A DNA stretch of 64,000 nt from Trichosphaerium sp. ATCC 40318 (GCA_038496445.1 JALMLS010000507.1:620001-684000), one strand, 5' to 3'. Counted from the first letter of the stretch, positions 50,350-63,590 are shown. Notes: generated from the sequence alone by a model not told the origin. Made by a program: numbers and translations.

Positions 50350-52698
50350 CTAGTTGCTCCATCCGTTGATTTCGGCTTTAGAGCTAACACTTTGTACGTC
50401 ACATGTCTCAGCCCAAGCAGTAAGTTCAAATACATTGAAATTGCTTAGAGAAACACGACGAGTGTCCTTTGAGATATGGAAACCTACAGCATCAGGATGA
50501 CCTGTAGGGTTTGCGAGTTGCTCAACAAAAGATGAACCAGCATCAAGTTTACCTGCTGTAGCCATCTTAATGTCAACATTCTTTGAATCAGTGAGTACAT
50601 CAAAACCGATGACATCACCGTGATCAGAAGAAAGGTTTCTTGCCCAAGCACGACGGACAGTGACTTTTTGTGATCCAGCGAATGTGAAACCACGTGTATT
50701 AGCACCACCGTAACCGGTGAGTGTAGCAGCTGGATGGGACTTGACATATCTGTCGCAAAGTCCGGAACCTGCTTTACCGACGTTGTGGAGACCGTCAACG
50801 TATACGAATTTCAAATCAACGTTTTTGGCACCATCCATCTTGAATCCAACAACACCCTTGTTGACGTGGAACATTGAGTCTCCGTTACATAAGTAACCTT
50901 CATCAGAAACAAGTTTTTCAAGTTTTGCTTTGTTGCTGTTTGGATTTGCTTCAACCCATTTGATGATGTCTTGGTTGATAGAGTTACGAGATACATCAAT
51001 TGGTGTACCAGCGAAGTCACCCTTTGAGATAGCCTATGAAGAGAAAGTTAGGAAACAACGAAGAAAAGAACCAGAAAGAAGAAAATTCAGCAAAAAAAAA
51101 CTGTTGAGAAACGAACCTTAGCTACGAAAACTTGAGCGTTAGCTGCTACGTTACCAATGTATGTGGCGGTAGCATCATCACTGCTTGATACAGTCAAAGG
51201 GACATCGGTATCTGGGTGGTTGTTTTTGACTTGGAAAACGGATCCAATTGAATCAATGACAACTCTTCCATCTTCTTTAAGAGCAACAATCTCGTTGATG
51301 TTGCAAGTGCTGTTGGTGACGTATACGTCTCTGAATACAATGTTCTCAGCGCGAGATATCTCGTCAGGGATGCTTGGGAAACCGTTGATAGCAACACCAA
51401 GTTTGTTTACGAGGAAACCGTAACAAGTACCGTCAACGACTCCGAGTTTGTTATGGAACAATGCATATTCAGCAGGGTGAGCGTTTTTATCGATAGAAGG
51501 CAAGTCTTGTACGATCAAATCGTGGTGTACGTTGTTAATGGCGGCTTTCATAGCAGCTTGGATATCAGTTGCTCTCATTTGAGTACCTTAAAGGTCATCA
51601 GAACAATGTCAAAAAAAGTTGAAAAAAAAAACTGATCAACCGAGCCTGTTCGTACCTTGAATCTTTATCTTTGTTGATGACCCAATATGGACAAGGAAGT
51701 CAACGTAACGTTGGATGAAACGAACAGAGGAGAAAGTTCCCAAAATAGGAACATCCTTTCTGTTAGTACCAGTACATTGACGTACATCTAGTCCTTTAAC
51801 ACCGTTCAAAGCAATTGCAGCTACTTCATAGTCTACGAATTGAACGCGGGATACCTTAACGTTTTCATTCTCGTTACCATGGATACCATGATGAGAAGCT
51901 CTACCAAGAACACCTTAAAGGAAAGTCAGAAAAAGAGGACAAACTTGATTCTGAGTACACAAAAAAAGTTTTCGTAGAACCAAAAAAAAAGCTAAAAAAA
52001 GACTTGTTGGGTGTTTGTTTTGGATCTATTTACTAAACTACTAAGAAGGACGTACCGTTTTTGATAGTAAGGTTCTTAGAACCGCGAAGCTCACCGAAAC
52101 TTTGTGGACCTTGTCCACCAAAGAAAGGTCTGTCAGAACTTTCAATGAGTGCGAAGAAACGTTGCATTAAAGCGTGTTCTTTGCTTTGTGAAAGAGTGAA
52201 ACCGTTCAAGTCAATTACGACGTTATCAGCTGCAACTGCGATAGCAGCAAAGAAACCGAGCTGGTAGGCAGCATCTGGGTAGATACCACCGGCAGAAACA
52301 AATTGAGTAGGAAGTGGAAATGAGGAGTCGTAAGCATCTTTTCCAAGGTAAGCAGCGTTGTTTGGGTTGAATTCAACGTCCTCAGCTAGTCTGTACTTTC
52401 CAGGGGCTGTTATTATGTATGTGCCATCAGCGAAGTCGGCTTGGTGTAACAAGGTAACGCCTGAGGAGCCGCCTGAGCCACCAGAACCGCCAGAGCCGCC
52501 TGAACCGCCGTCACCACCTGAGCCGCCTGAACCACCAGAACCGCCGTCACCACCGTAAGAACCGTATGAGCCATGGCTACCGTAGGTACCAGAACCGGCA
52601 GAGCAACCTAGTGAATAGTTAGACGCGTTTTGTTGTACTATAGTTAGCGTACCAATGACAATAACCAATAGAGTTATTAAAGCTTGGCGGTACAACAT
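50350..52698 (-). CDS. Secreted right-handed beta-helix protein with Gly/Ser linker
   Basis: Starts at complement 52698 (MLYRQALITLLVIVIGTLTIV, signal peptide); an in-frame ATG 25 codons upstream would bury the signal. A Gly/Ser/Asp linker follows, then a solenoid of parallel beta-helix strands: DNVVIDLNGFTLSQSKEHAL, LRGSKNLTIKNG, ASHHGIHGNENENVKV, EVAAIALNGVKGLDVRQCTG, RAENIVFRDVYVTNSTCN, MDGAKNVDLKFVYVDGLHNV and GSQKVTVRRAWARNLSSDHG. These resemble pectate-lyase-like PbH1 repeats, but no pectinase catalytic motif is visible, so enzymatic activity is uncertain. Introns are few and begin GTACG or GTACC. Strong codon bias suggests high expression. Confidence 0.8.
52455..52556 (-). repeat. In-frame Gly-Gly-Ser/Gly-Gly-Asp coding repeat
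   Basis: A tandem array of about 9-bp units on the minus strand encodes (GGS/GGD)n inside the beta-helix protein just after the signal peptide. Unit sequence varies at third positions (GGC/GGT/TCA), so the repeat is under protein-level constraint and may still change in length. Confidence 0.8.
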
Positions 52699-54573
52699 TT
52701 TAGTATGTTTAAGAGTTGTTGTACTGCAAGTTGCAAAGTAATATTTATGTTCCAAATCGGGCTCTTTGCACAAAAAAACTTCAGCTGAAGTATTGACGTA
52801 ACTGATGCCTTAACTTGGCTTTTAATCCTGAAAAACACTGTGTAGGTCACCACGTCATTATACAGGGTAGTCAGAAAAAGTTTTTATTCAGAAAGTGCGA
52901 AGTGGCGAAGAAAGCGGTCCAAAAAGATGAAAAGTTTACGATTCTTACCCTTCTTTTTTATGAAAACAAAAACTGTACACAAATAACACAAATCTTCCGT
53001 AGCTGGTATACCAAATAAACTAAACGTTCACACCAAATTATTTTAATGTAAATACGGTTCTTATTTCAAATTACGTCATTTTCTGTAAAAACAAATGTCA
53101 AAGTGTCTTCTAACACGGTTTTGTACCTATACATAAACTTTGGCTGCGATGTATCACTTTTTCTTTTTTTTTGTAGATCGGGTATTCAATCCAGTATTTT
53201 CTGAAAACTCGGTTTTATTTTGACTTTCAAGCTACAAAACCCGCTCGATTAGCACCTAAACTTTAGTCAATACTTTTTAATTTTTTGTAGAATGTTCGTA
53301 CAATACAAAACTATCACACGTATAAAAAATGCTCCCTGAGTTTACTTTGCTTTGAACGTACTATGTAATTGTTGGACATTTTGTTTTGTTTTTGTTTGAT
53401 AGCTCACTGACTTTTCTGTTTTATTTTCTTGGTCTACCAGAACTTTCACAACAAGCAATCCTATCTGCTTGTCAGTGTCGATAGTGTTATCGGTTCGGAT
53501 ACAACGCAAGAGACAGTGCACTTTATAGACTTGTTCATGTCGTACCCAAAAAACTAGCCTACGAGACTAACCTCCTCAAAATAAAGTGTGCCTTTGATGA
53601 TGGCTATGAAAATTATAAAAGCGACATTTAAAAGTGTCAATTGAAGAGTACCAACTCAAGCAATAGTCAACTCTTTCATCACATTGCAGATATAATTCAA
53701 GCCATGAGCCTTTAGATAGGCTTTCTACGCACGGAGTATTGTAGTAACTCAAATAAAAAAGTTCCGCAGTTTTAGCCAGGTTTATGTCCATTGTAGGCGA
53801 GCGTCTTCAAATCTGGATAGTTGTAGTTTCTAATCTTGCACTACACAAGGAAAATTTACATAGGCACGAAATTTCCTTTTCAATTTGGCGTGTACGCTTT
53901 TTGCGAGCCTTGGTTTAATTCACCAAGATGTCGTACACTTATCTAACTTTCAATTATAGTTTCCCTCGTAACGTACCTTGGATGAAGCGCAGTTACACGT
54001 CCATCGTGCTAGACGCTGTTCTATTGTTAGCAGTAAAACAGTACGTACAAAGATCTAAATATGGTTCTTGGCTAACGGTCTGATCACAAGGTGACTGCAT
54101 TGGTGTATTGAAAAACTATTGGCCATGAGTTATAGTGGAAGGATACTCAACGCCAGAGCTATTGGTTCGGAGTTCGTTTGGTAGTTAGAAAGGTTTTTTT
54201 GGCGCGTTTTGAGAACATAAACGCGCCAAACGGTGTAAAAATGTTGAATAATGCTCACCAGCGCTTTGTATGTTGTATTTTTTTAATTTCTTAACTGACT
54301 GTTCCAGAAATGTGCAATAGACGTTAGTTAACGACTTTTTTGCGCCAGCTGGGTGTCATATCTGTCCTTGTAGTTTTTGTAAACGTAGAAAAAGAAGAGA
54401 TTATTACAACCAATGATCTCAGATTCAAAAAGCGGAAACTCTTGAGCTGGTACTCTGTACGCGTAGAGATTTAGTATTGCAACCGAAAACCGCAAAAAAG
54501 CGAAACCAAAAGAATTCAAAATAATTCTCTTTTTGAGGATTCGACTACATGAACATTCGATACAACATCATCG
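52699..54573. other. Long intergenic region
   Basis: About 1.9 kb between the divergent beta-helix and PRRC2 genes. It is AT-rich with many T-tracts. Open frames on both strands are short and mostly without coding character; one candidate microprotein is listed separately. It must contain both promoters, but no motif stands out. Confidence 0.45.
53928..54083 (+). CDS. Possible 51-aa single-helix microprotein
   Basis: ATG in the context CACCAAGATG opens 51 codons ending SKYGSWLTV. It contains PRNVPWMKRSYTSIVLDAVLLL, one weak membrane-type helix flanked by basic residues, as in small mitochondrial or ER proteins. A GTACGT donor inside the frame near 54040, with a possible AAG acceptor near 54090, could shorten it. 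No homolog recognised. Confidence 0.22.
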   Translation: MSYTYLTFNYSFPRNVPWMKRSYTSIVLDAVLLLAVKQYVQRSKYGSWLTV

Positions 54574-57500
54574 ATGAAAAAAAATACAAGCAACCAGAAT
54601 GTAGCAGCGAAGCCAAAATACACAAATACAGCTGTAAGATTTAAGTCGGGTGGAGGCCGTCAAAATGGTGGTAAGCGGAAAATACTGAGCCCACGAATAT
54701 AAAATACGCCGTGGTGTGCCGTTTATGCTATATTTAAAGCGAAATAATCAATTCTTGGCTTTTTTCAAAATCACTTGCTGTTGGGCGTTCTACCAAACCC
54801 ACTCGTTCTCAAAACCCACGAATTTTTTGTTTCTTATCAAGTGATCTTGTCTCAATGAATTAATCAGCGTTTTTTCTGGTTGGTTATTAGTATTTGGGTT
54901 GCAACCGCGTATACGTATAAATTAATGTAGTTAATCAAAAATGTAGGTTATGCTCATAAAAACAAGCGCTACGTTGTTCTGGGCAATACACGAAAATCCA
55001 ACAGAGACAAGCGCGCTGCACCGTCTGCTCCAAAGCCAATCCATTTGGGTTCTCTCAAAAGCGAGAATGCCGGAGTTGATCCTACTGTCACTCTTGTTAA
55101 GGTACGTAACCGCACTAGCGCAATACAACGAATCCGTACATATTTTTTGCACCACTTTAAAGGGTTTTGATTGTGTTGGTATTTTTTTTTTCCTTTTTTA
55201 CGATGCCTTGCTAACTGTTGATAGCCTGGTGGTTGGGGAAGCGTATCACACGAAGGAAATGTACGCTAAATGAAAAATTTTCATTTTAAAGATTTTGGTT
55301 TTTTATTGCCTTACGCGCAATACATTGATTTTGACTCATATCACAGGAAGGAGAAAGCTCAAACGCGAACACAAGTGCCGATCACGAAACACAACCTTCG
55401 CCGTGGGGTAACGTAGCGCCTGATGCACCTCCCGAGGCCCAACAGAGGCCGCAAGAGGTTAAACAGCAGCAAAATACAACTCAACCCAAACCACAGCAAA
55501 CGTCAAGTTTATATAAACCACCTACAAAAGGCAGAGGTGGTAGAGGTATATAGGATTTTTTGTAAACTCATTTTTATTCTAAAGACCTGATTGTAGAATT
55601 ACCTCCTCGCCGCGATGGCTTTAGCGTCAGTGCTCACTCTTTTCCTACACTTGGCGATTCTAAAGAACCTGAGCAACAACAACAAGCTCAACCTCCTGTC
55701 CAAGCGCCAATGCAAAATGAGCGCTTCCGTGGACATGATTCTTATCGTCCTCCAGGAGATCGTGATGGTGGATCTCGCTTTGGTGGATCCCGTTACGGTG
55801 GTAGAGGCGATCGTGGTGATCGCTATGGCGATAGATACGGTGATAGAGGAGGTGACCGTCGATATGGCGGAGACAGATACGGTGATAGAGGTGATAGAGG
55901 TGATAGATATGGTGACCGAGGTGGTGATCGTTATGGAAGATATGATCGCGGCTATGGTCGTTCTGATGGTTATAACAACGGTTACAGGAATGACAAGTAC
56001 GACTCAAATCTTTTTTAATAGTGAAAACATGCTATATGTATGTTTCACTGCAGCACATGCATTTGTTCTACGGAATAGTATGAATTCTTTATTTACTGAA
56101 TTGTTTTATAGCTCCATGTTTAATGAACCAGGAATGCGGGACCCAACTCGCCCTCAAGGTGTCGTTATAATGCAAAAGCGAGCCAGAGGAACCAACAAAA
56201 AACACAAAGCAGAAGAAAATACTAACACCAACAAAGATAAATCAGCTAGTACACCACAAAATACGCGAGAGACGGTTACAAAACCTGTTACAAAATCTGT
56301 TACAAAACCAAGTAAACCAGTAGAAAAGCGTATTTTAAAGAAGGAAAAACCTCCTGCACCAAAACCAAAGCCTAAACCAGCTCCAATTCTACCAGATATT
56401 GAAGAACGAGCTAAATCTAGTATGAGTTGGGCGAACATGGGAGACGACGATGAGTACGTGATTATTTGTCCAAGATGTTGATTATCCTGATCCTTACGCT
56501 ATTTCTTTTTTGTAGATTGGATGATATAGACTTTCCAAGTGATCCTGTCGTTGAAGAGCCACGAGCTCCAAGCCCTAAGAAGACACAACCACCAAAGGAA
56601 GTACAAAAACCAATACGTACTCCTCAAGAGCAAGATCGTCAGCGCAAGCTCGTACGCCCCTTAAATGACTTTTATGTCAATCCAGAGATAATATTAACGC
56701 TCTAATAGGCTGAAGAGCGTGACCGTGCTGAAGAGGCCAGGAAAAAGCGTCTCGAAGAAATCAAGACCATAGAAGCTGAGCGAAGGGTTTTACTTGAACA
56801 AAAACGCAAGGAAGAGGATGAAAAACGGCGTGCACAACAAGCCATTATGGCAAAGAAGCAAGAGGAAGAGCGACAGCGCTTATCTCAAATGCCAATTCTC
56901 ATGAAAGAACGTGCAAAAGAAAAAGCACGCCTCAGGAAGCAAGAAGAAGATCGCATAGAAGCTGAAAGAAAAGCAAGAAGCGCAGCAAAACTACGTGTAT
57001 GTAAAAGGTGATTTGTTTTTATGGTTATTGATAGTATACTGTAGGAATTGGAAGCTAGAATCAAAGCTGAAGAAGACGCAGAGCGTAAAAAGCGAGAAGA
57101 AGCAGCAGCTGAAAGAGCAGCTAAACTAGCTGCTCAAGCACCTATTAGAATCAAGAGACGTGAAGCCCAACAGCCTCAAGAGGGTGATAAAGATAGCAAA
57201 GGCGATGACAAACAAGATAAGAAGTTTGAGCGTAGGAATCCACAAGATAGACGTGATAATCGCCGAGACTACAGAAATGAACGTAACAACAGAAATGGTG
57301 AAGATAATAGAGATCGCCGATCTGGAAATAGGCGTGGTGACGATAGAGACTATGATGGCAATGGTCAAGGAAGAAGAAACGATCGTCAAGATACACGCCA
57401 AGCGCGTGAACCTACAGAAGCTGATAAAGCATCTACTTGGCGTTCTGATCGACCTGCTAAGAAGCCACAACCTAAGTCCCAACGTAACACACGCACGTTC

Positions 57501-60500
57501 AAGGATGGCAAGCGCAGAGGCGATAAACAAGCTAAGTTTGGTGGCAAAAAGCGCGAAGAAGCCAAGCCAGAAGAAAAAAAAACAAAGCTTGTTTACAAAG
57601 CCAAGGAACCCAAAATGAAATATGTTGCAAAGAGCGAGCTTCGCAAGATGGAACAGGAGAAAAAAGAGAAGCTTGAGAGTGAAGCTGGAAAAGAGAACAA
57701 AAGCCAAAACGAAAAGCAACAACCTCCTCAAGAAAAGACCTCTAATGAAAGACGCATGAACAAAGAGCGCAACAACAGAGGTAGAAATCAAAGAAATGGC
57801 AATCAAAGAGATAATAATGATGGCGATTTCGAAGACTCAAAGCCAAGAAATGACAGGAATGACAGAAATGACAGAAACAACAGGCGGAATAAGGACAGAA
57901 AATCGCGATACGAAAAACGTGGTACGTTTTTTTTTTCTTACTTTTACGTACCAAAATCAAATGTCAACTGAAGTCTGACAATACTTTCAATTATTTGCTT
58001 TGTTCGCAACACTTAAAGCTTATTCTACTACCAGATGGCCAAAAGAAGCCAAAAACTCGTATGGCCTACGTGCCAAAGGCCAAGGTGCAGATTACAACTG
58101 TATCTGACTCCAAACCCACATCAAAGGCTACAAACGTGTCAAAAGCTGTAAAAGAAGTTACGCCACCGCGGAAAACTGACAAACAGCAAAATACTGAGCG
58201 TAAACCTCAAATCGTCAAGGGCTTTGATTTAACTGGTGATGCTCCTATTCTACCTTCAGGCGTAGTAGTGGTGAACGAACAACCTGGTATCGAGCATAAT
58301 GATGACGATGGCGAGTGGAACGTCGCTAAGACCAACGGTCAAAAACGACGTGAAAAAGCGCTTGAACGTGCCAAAGAGCGTAAAGGAGTACGTTCTATTT
58401 TTTTACCATATTTTCTTCACTTTTTCCATTTTATTGGCGCTTTTTTACCCTTTCTTTTTGATAAAAATGATTACGAGCGATTAACGCTCGGCGAACTGCT
58501 GAACCTCTGTGAGCACAAGAACTTTCTCCCTGATTTATTTTAAAAGCCATACAAGTTTCGACTGTTTACTCGCTTTGTGTCAATCCTAATGTCTTCTTCT
58601 AGAACCGTAACGCTGCAAGAGCCAAGCGTGGGGATAACCACTACAAGAAAGACCAAAAGAAGCAGCCTCCACGGCAACAAAAGAAACAAGTTGTAGCCGA
58701 ACCACAAACGGAGGAAATCTCACTTCCTGTTGTTACTGCCTCGACACAAGAGAATGTGGTCACTCTCAAGATCTCTGTATCTCAGAACAGTGTTGTAGAA
58801 GCTCCATGGTCGGTACCTGCTACGCCTCCGAAGCAAGCAAAAGTCTTTCTGTCTGAAATAATGCAAGAGCAAATTACCCAAGCTGATGAACCTGAACCTG
58901 AAAAAGAGGTCATTGCTGAAGTTGAGGTAAAACGCGAAAAGCCAAAGCGGAATAAAGACCGTAAGCAGAAAGACAGAAACACCAAGGGCAATGCAAAGGG
59001 TAATAACAACGAGAACCAAGGCAACAGAAAAGGTACGAAAGAGCTCTTTTTAAAACTTGTTTTATCTCCTCTTTTTTTTTTCTTTTCGTTGCTGCAATGA
59101 TGTTTGTGGAAGAGCCGTCAGAGTTTATGTGCTGATATTTTTCCAAAATCGAAGAATCTAATAAAACTGCTGAAGTAGCATAAAACACCAAAAATCTATT
59201 CTCTTTTTTCCTCTTTTGCTTCACGTGCTGATATTGTTCAAAGGTCGTCAACAGGCAAAGTTCAAAAACGAGAGAAAACCAACGAAGCAAAAGCCTAAGA
59301 AGACTAAACCTAAAACAACCAGCAAGTGGCTGCCAAAGGCTAAGAAACCCGTTGAACAGCCTCAACAAGAGGTGAAGGCAACCGAGGATGCACCTGCAGT
59401 TACAGAGAAGCCTGTTAAAGCCGACAAGCCAGTAGCCGAAACAAAGCCTGTAGAGGCTCCTATCGTGAAGCCATCACCTGTTCGCCCTGTAACAAATGCT
59501 CCAATTGCAAAAATCACTGTACACAATTCTGCAGTTATAAAGAAGGATGAGCCTGAAGTCAAGCAAGAACCTGTTGCTGCTCCTGTACACAGACCTTCTT
59601 CTGCTGGAGGCGAAAAGCAACCTGCTCAAACACAGGCAGCTGTCCACGCCAACCGTGCTCCTCAGCGCCCTGTTTCAGCACCTGCACGGTACGTCTTTAA
59701 ACCTTTTTGCTTTTTTTGGACTTTCATGTCCATGAATTTCGAAAAACACAACTTCGCGATGATTATCTATTATGCTGTTACCCGACAGACCTTGCAGTGG
59801 TGACCATTCTCTCTGAGAAACCCTACTGAGATCTAAAAAAAAACCAGCTTTTTTTTTGTTCCTTCGTTATCAATGCTCTGACGTACCTAATAGGACTCAC
59901 CAGCCTCAAATAGCTGCTGTCAACACACTTTTGACACCGTCGCCTATCAGACCACTCCCGAATGAAGCCTACAATCCTCCTTTGGGACAAGATATGCGAA
60001 CAGCTGTTGTTCAACAACAACAACCTTATAATCCACAAGCAGCTGGTGCTTGGGGTACTCAGTACTACACTACACAAGCTCCATTCCAAGCACAAGGTTA
60101 CTCTCAGCCGTCCATGTTTGTTCACTTCTCATCACCTGGCGCCTTCACGACACCATACGGAGTTGCTTACGCTCCTCAGCAACACTCCAATGGCGGCATT
60201 GTTGGTTATGCTCCTCAACAACAATTCATTGCTCCTGGATCAACCCAGCACACCATGGCTGCGCAACAAGCGAACTTGGGCATGGAACAAGGTATGTTAA
60301 AGCAACGTTTTATTACCTTTTATGTTCACTTCTCTAAATTTTCTTTTAGGTGCTAAGTACTCTAACGATCAAGGTTTACTCCGTGCTCGTTGGTCTATGG
60401 GTACTTCTATTGCTGTTCCTCAGCAAGTCATGTCTGATAATATGGCAAGACATCACGGTGCCCAGATACGAGCTCAGCCTATTGAGAGGCCACAAACACT

Positions 60501-61154
60501 CGATACACAACCCACATCATACCAGGATGGTAGACTTACCTCCAACTTGACACATACTGCTGTTGGTCCTCGTGGCGGCAACACTCGCTCTCAATTTTAT
60601 AGGCGAAATGCCAATGTCCATAGAGAACATGGTAGAGATCAACCTCAACGACAAACTGCAACGAATCAAGGGCTATCTCAAGCGCAAGTAGCTGGACAAG
60701 TGCGGTCCCAGGGACAGGCCCAGAACTCTTTTAAAAAGTCTGATCGTGACGAACCAGTTCGATCAAAGAATAAAAAGAGAGATGCTGCTCCAGATAACCA
60801 ACCAAATCCACCTACAAAGTCACGACAAAACAACTCACGTTCAAAGCAGTCTTCATCCTCTGGGAACAACTCTTCAGATCAGAGTGGATCATCTCGAGGT
60901 AATAACCGAGGGAACAAATCTAACAGAGGTACGTTTTGATTCTTGCATCGATGCCAAGTTTTTTTTGTTGTTCTGTTCTCTAAATGATTTCTTCAGGACG
61001 AAATAACCGTGGCCGTGGTAGAGGTAGAGGGAAAGGGCGTTCTGGACAGAAAACTGGAAATGCCAATTCGCAGACTCGCTCAAAGAACACAAAATCGGGC
61101 AACACCAAAATGGTTTACAAACCAAAGGCGAAGCCTACCGAGGCTACGAAATAA
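54574..61154 (+). CDS. Very large PRRC2/BAT2-domain, Arg/Gly- and Lys-rich RNA-associated protein
   Basis: PRRC2/BAT2-type scaffold associated with translation initiation and stress granules in animals and with MOS1 in plants. The first exon is MKKNTSNQNVAAKPKYTNT. After a ~280-bp intron come YAHKNKRYVVLGNTRKSN and PKPIHLGSLKSENAGVDPTV, the BAT2_N signature, then QPSPWGNVAP and FSVSAHSFPTLGDSKEPEQ, matching the family's FPTL block. An Arg/Gly/Asp-rich stretch, DPTRPQGVVIMQKRARG, SMSWANMGDDDE, a long charged coiled coil (56700-57100), a basic Arg/Asn/Asp domain, a Gln/Pro/Tyr region (59900-60300) and a C-terminal GRNNRGRGRGRGKGR follow. About 12 introns; roughly 1,900 aa. Mostly disordered. 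The assignment rests on the N-terminus. Confidence 0.82.
55785..55995 (+). repeat. GDR/YGDRGG coding repeat
   Basis: Imperfect tandem repeat of about 9-15 bp units (GGTGATAGA, GGTGATCGC, TATGGCGATAGA) encoding RGDR, RYGD and GGDRYG. It lies in the PRRC2 gene and gives an Arg/Gly/Tyr-rich, RNA-binding-type low-complexity region. Confidence 0.8.
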
Positions 61155-62526
61155 TAATGTATCTCTGTAAAACAACTTGTACTTGTAAAAGAATATTCTG
61201 TGTTTTGTACCATATTCGTCTTGTTTTCTCTCAATGTTTCAATAGCAACTTTGTTCAAGTACTTCATTATCAAATGCTACGTACGTGGGTGTGCTACACG
61301 AATACATGACATTCTTTTTTACACAAAAGAGCTATGTGCGAGACTTTGGCGTTCTATTTTATACTGCTTATTTGTGAGGTTTTTGTACAGTGTGATTGTG
61401 CGTTAGCTACGGCTTTTTTCTGTTTTAGGTAAGAGAGATGGAGAATCTGGTTCCCAATCCTTTGGTACACTATTCCCACTTTCATGCAGCCGTACTTTTC
61501 TTTGGTTTAAAAGGCTTGCCTTTTAGGCATTCACGCTGCCGTATTAGTACTCCTAGAATAAAATGCAAGTGCGACCTTGTGCATAAGACACTTAGAGAAA
61601 ATGACGCCTTGAGATTTTTTGCGTTGCGCTGGTGACACCGGTGAATGACAAAAAAGAAACCGAAAAGCTCTAATGTAAGGTTCTGCTACCGCTTTGGACT
61701 TTTAACAGCCTCTAAGCTACAGGGCGTAAGTTAGACAAAGGGTAGGTAACATTAAAACCAACGTTTTTTCGATCGAGTCAGTAATAGCGACATTGACTAG
61801 AAGTTTTAATATAGTACGAGTGGGATCGTGCTGCAATGTGAATGCCACTAGAGAGTCTTTTTACGTATTACAAAGAGCTTTTTTAAGTAGCTGATGTACG
61901 ATGACATCACCACGCACCGAGCTGTTTTTTCTTAACAACTCAATAAAAAAAGCACAAGCAGTATTGTTATAACTTGCCAATGAACAGCACATGCTTGAGA
62001 AAACGATTGGTCAAATATAGCGTGTAGTTATATTATTTGAATGTTAACTAATATTGGTGAATCACGTGCACCGTGTTGTTTCGAGTTTTATCGTGGCGAA
62101 CTACTATATGCCCGCAACTTTCGGTACGAGATGCGTCGTGTGTTACCATAAGTACTGTAGAGTGATGATAATCACTTTCATGGTAGGTTAGGACAACATG
62201 TTGACTACAAAAAAAGAAGAAGGAGAGCGGACACTGTGTATGGTGAAGAAGTACCACGATAAAGTACTACACAACTTGGAGAGGTATGGATGCGCATTAT
62301 GATAGGAAGTAGATATGCATTGAATATACGTATAACCCATACAAACCCATATAACCCGAAGAGTTTTTGAGTTCGCAGTTTTTTGTGAATTTTTTGAAAA
62401 AAAGAGGTAGCAAGTGTTCCCAAGTTTGACTTGCAGTTAAGTTACTACGAGGGTTACTAAATAAAATAATCATATTGACGTCACAACAAGTCAGACAAAA
62501 ACTCTAATAAACCCCAACTAGTGACA
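61155..62526. other. Intergenic region
   Basis: About 1.4 kb between PRRC2 and the kinase. Short open frames at 61200-61640 lack coding bias and motifs. A CACGTG lies near 62063. No gene supported. Confidence 0.45.
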
Positions 62527-63590
62527 ATGTCATTATTCCAAGACTTCTTTAGTTCACAGACAATGTATAAAAAAGATACATTAGCGTCATACAAGCTATC
62601 ACGTACACTTGGAGATGGAAACAGCGCTAAAATAATTTCTGCCAAGACAAGCAGTAAAGAGAAAGTGGCTCTAAAGGCATTTAAAAAGGGACACCCTGAA
62701 GAGTTTGTTCTCCGTGAGCTTCAAATACTACAACGTTTGGAACACCGAAACTTGCTCCGATTACACTCTTGTTTCTTACATCGAGGTACCACGCCTTGTT
62801 TCTGAGCGAAATAGACTCTATTTCCCTACTTTCCTCTATTTCTCAACGCGTGGAGGTTTTTTCTTACTCTAGTTTGCCTCAGGGTCGCCTATTCTTGTAT
62901 TAGAGAGATGTCATAGTGACGTTATGTCATTAATTGAACGGCGCGTGCGTCTACCTGAACCTCTTGTCAAAAATATCATTCTACAAGTTCTACACGGATT
63001 GGTTATTATGCATTCATCTGGTATGATACATCACGATATTAAGCCCGAGAACATTCTTATTGGTTATGATGGTTATATAAAGCTAGCTGATTTTGGTCTT
63101 TCTCTTACTTTTGGAGAAGCACAGGCAGGCGAAGCAGATAACCTAAGAGGCACTTTAGAGGTAAATTAACATTAAAGAAACCCACGAGATTTCGTAATTC
63201 TGACGATTCTTGACTAATAATTACCCGTAGTATTGTGCTCCCGAAGCGTTTGGTTCCGATAATTGTGAGAGGGATGGAAAATACGATGTGTGGGGTGTTG
63301 GTCTCGTATTGTATAACCTGCTTACAAGGTCACATCCACAACAACAAAGGAGTATACCAGAGATGGTATCGATAAGTAAAGGAAAGAAATTATCTCTTCC
63401 CAAGAAAGTTAAAACAGAACAATATAAATTCTTACGAAGTTTACTTACACCTTCACCGGAGCTAAGGCCTTCAGCATCAGAATGTTTATCATCACCTTGG
63501 CTTAAAAATATACCAGTACAGCAGCTAGATGACCTAGTTATTGGGAGCACTATCTCTTCAAACATTGTAAAGCGCTATTTTTGTAAATAA
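62527..63590 (+). CDS. Ser/Thr protein kinase with HHD in place of HRD
   Basis: Three exons, about 62527-62784, 62882-63160 and 63230-63590. Glycine loop LGDGNSAKI, VALKAFKK (catalytic Lys), a C-helix Glu in FVLRELQILQRLEH, catalytic loop MIHHDIKPENILI (Asp and Asn present, the HRD Arg replaced by His), DFGLS, an activation segment with LRGTLEYCAPEAF, and the DVWGVGLVLYNLLT helix. The C-lobe ends ELRPSASECLSSPWLKN. About 300 aa, kinase domain only. The DFG Asp and VAxK Lys are intact, so it should be active. Without the HRD Arg it behaves as a non-RD kinase and may not need activation-loop phosphorylation (inference). Closest in style to the CAMK/PLK-like groups. Confidence 0.9.

Noticed and set aside
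53576-53791. Minus-strand 71-codon frame in the long intergenic region
   Set aside because: No motif and no clear splice extension; similar frames are expected by chance.
55660-56007. Minus-strand His/Tyr-rich frame
   Set aside because: Antisense shadow of the GDR repeat in the PRRC2 gene.
57126-57806. Long minus-strand open frame inside the PRRC2 gene
   Set aside because: It is the mirror of Arg/Lys/Glu-rich codons and gives an implausible Leu/Ile/Ser-rich protein.
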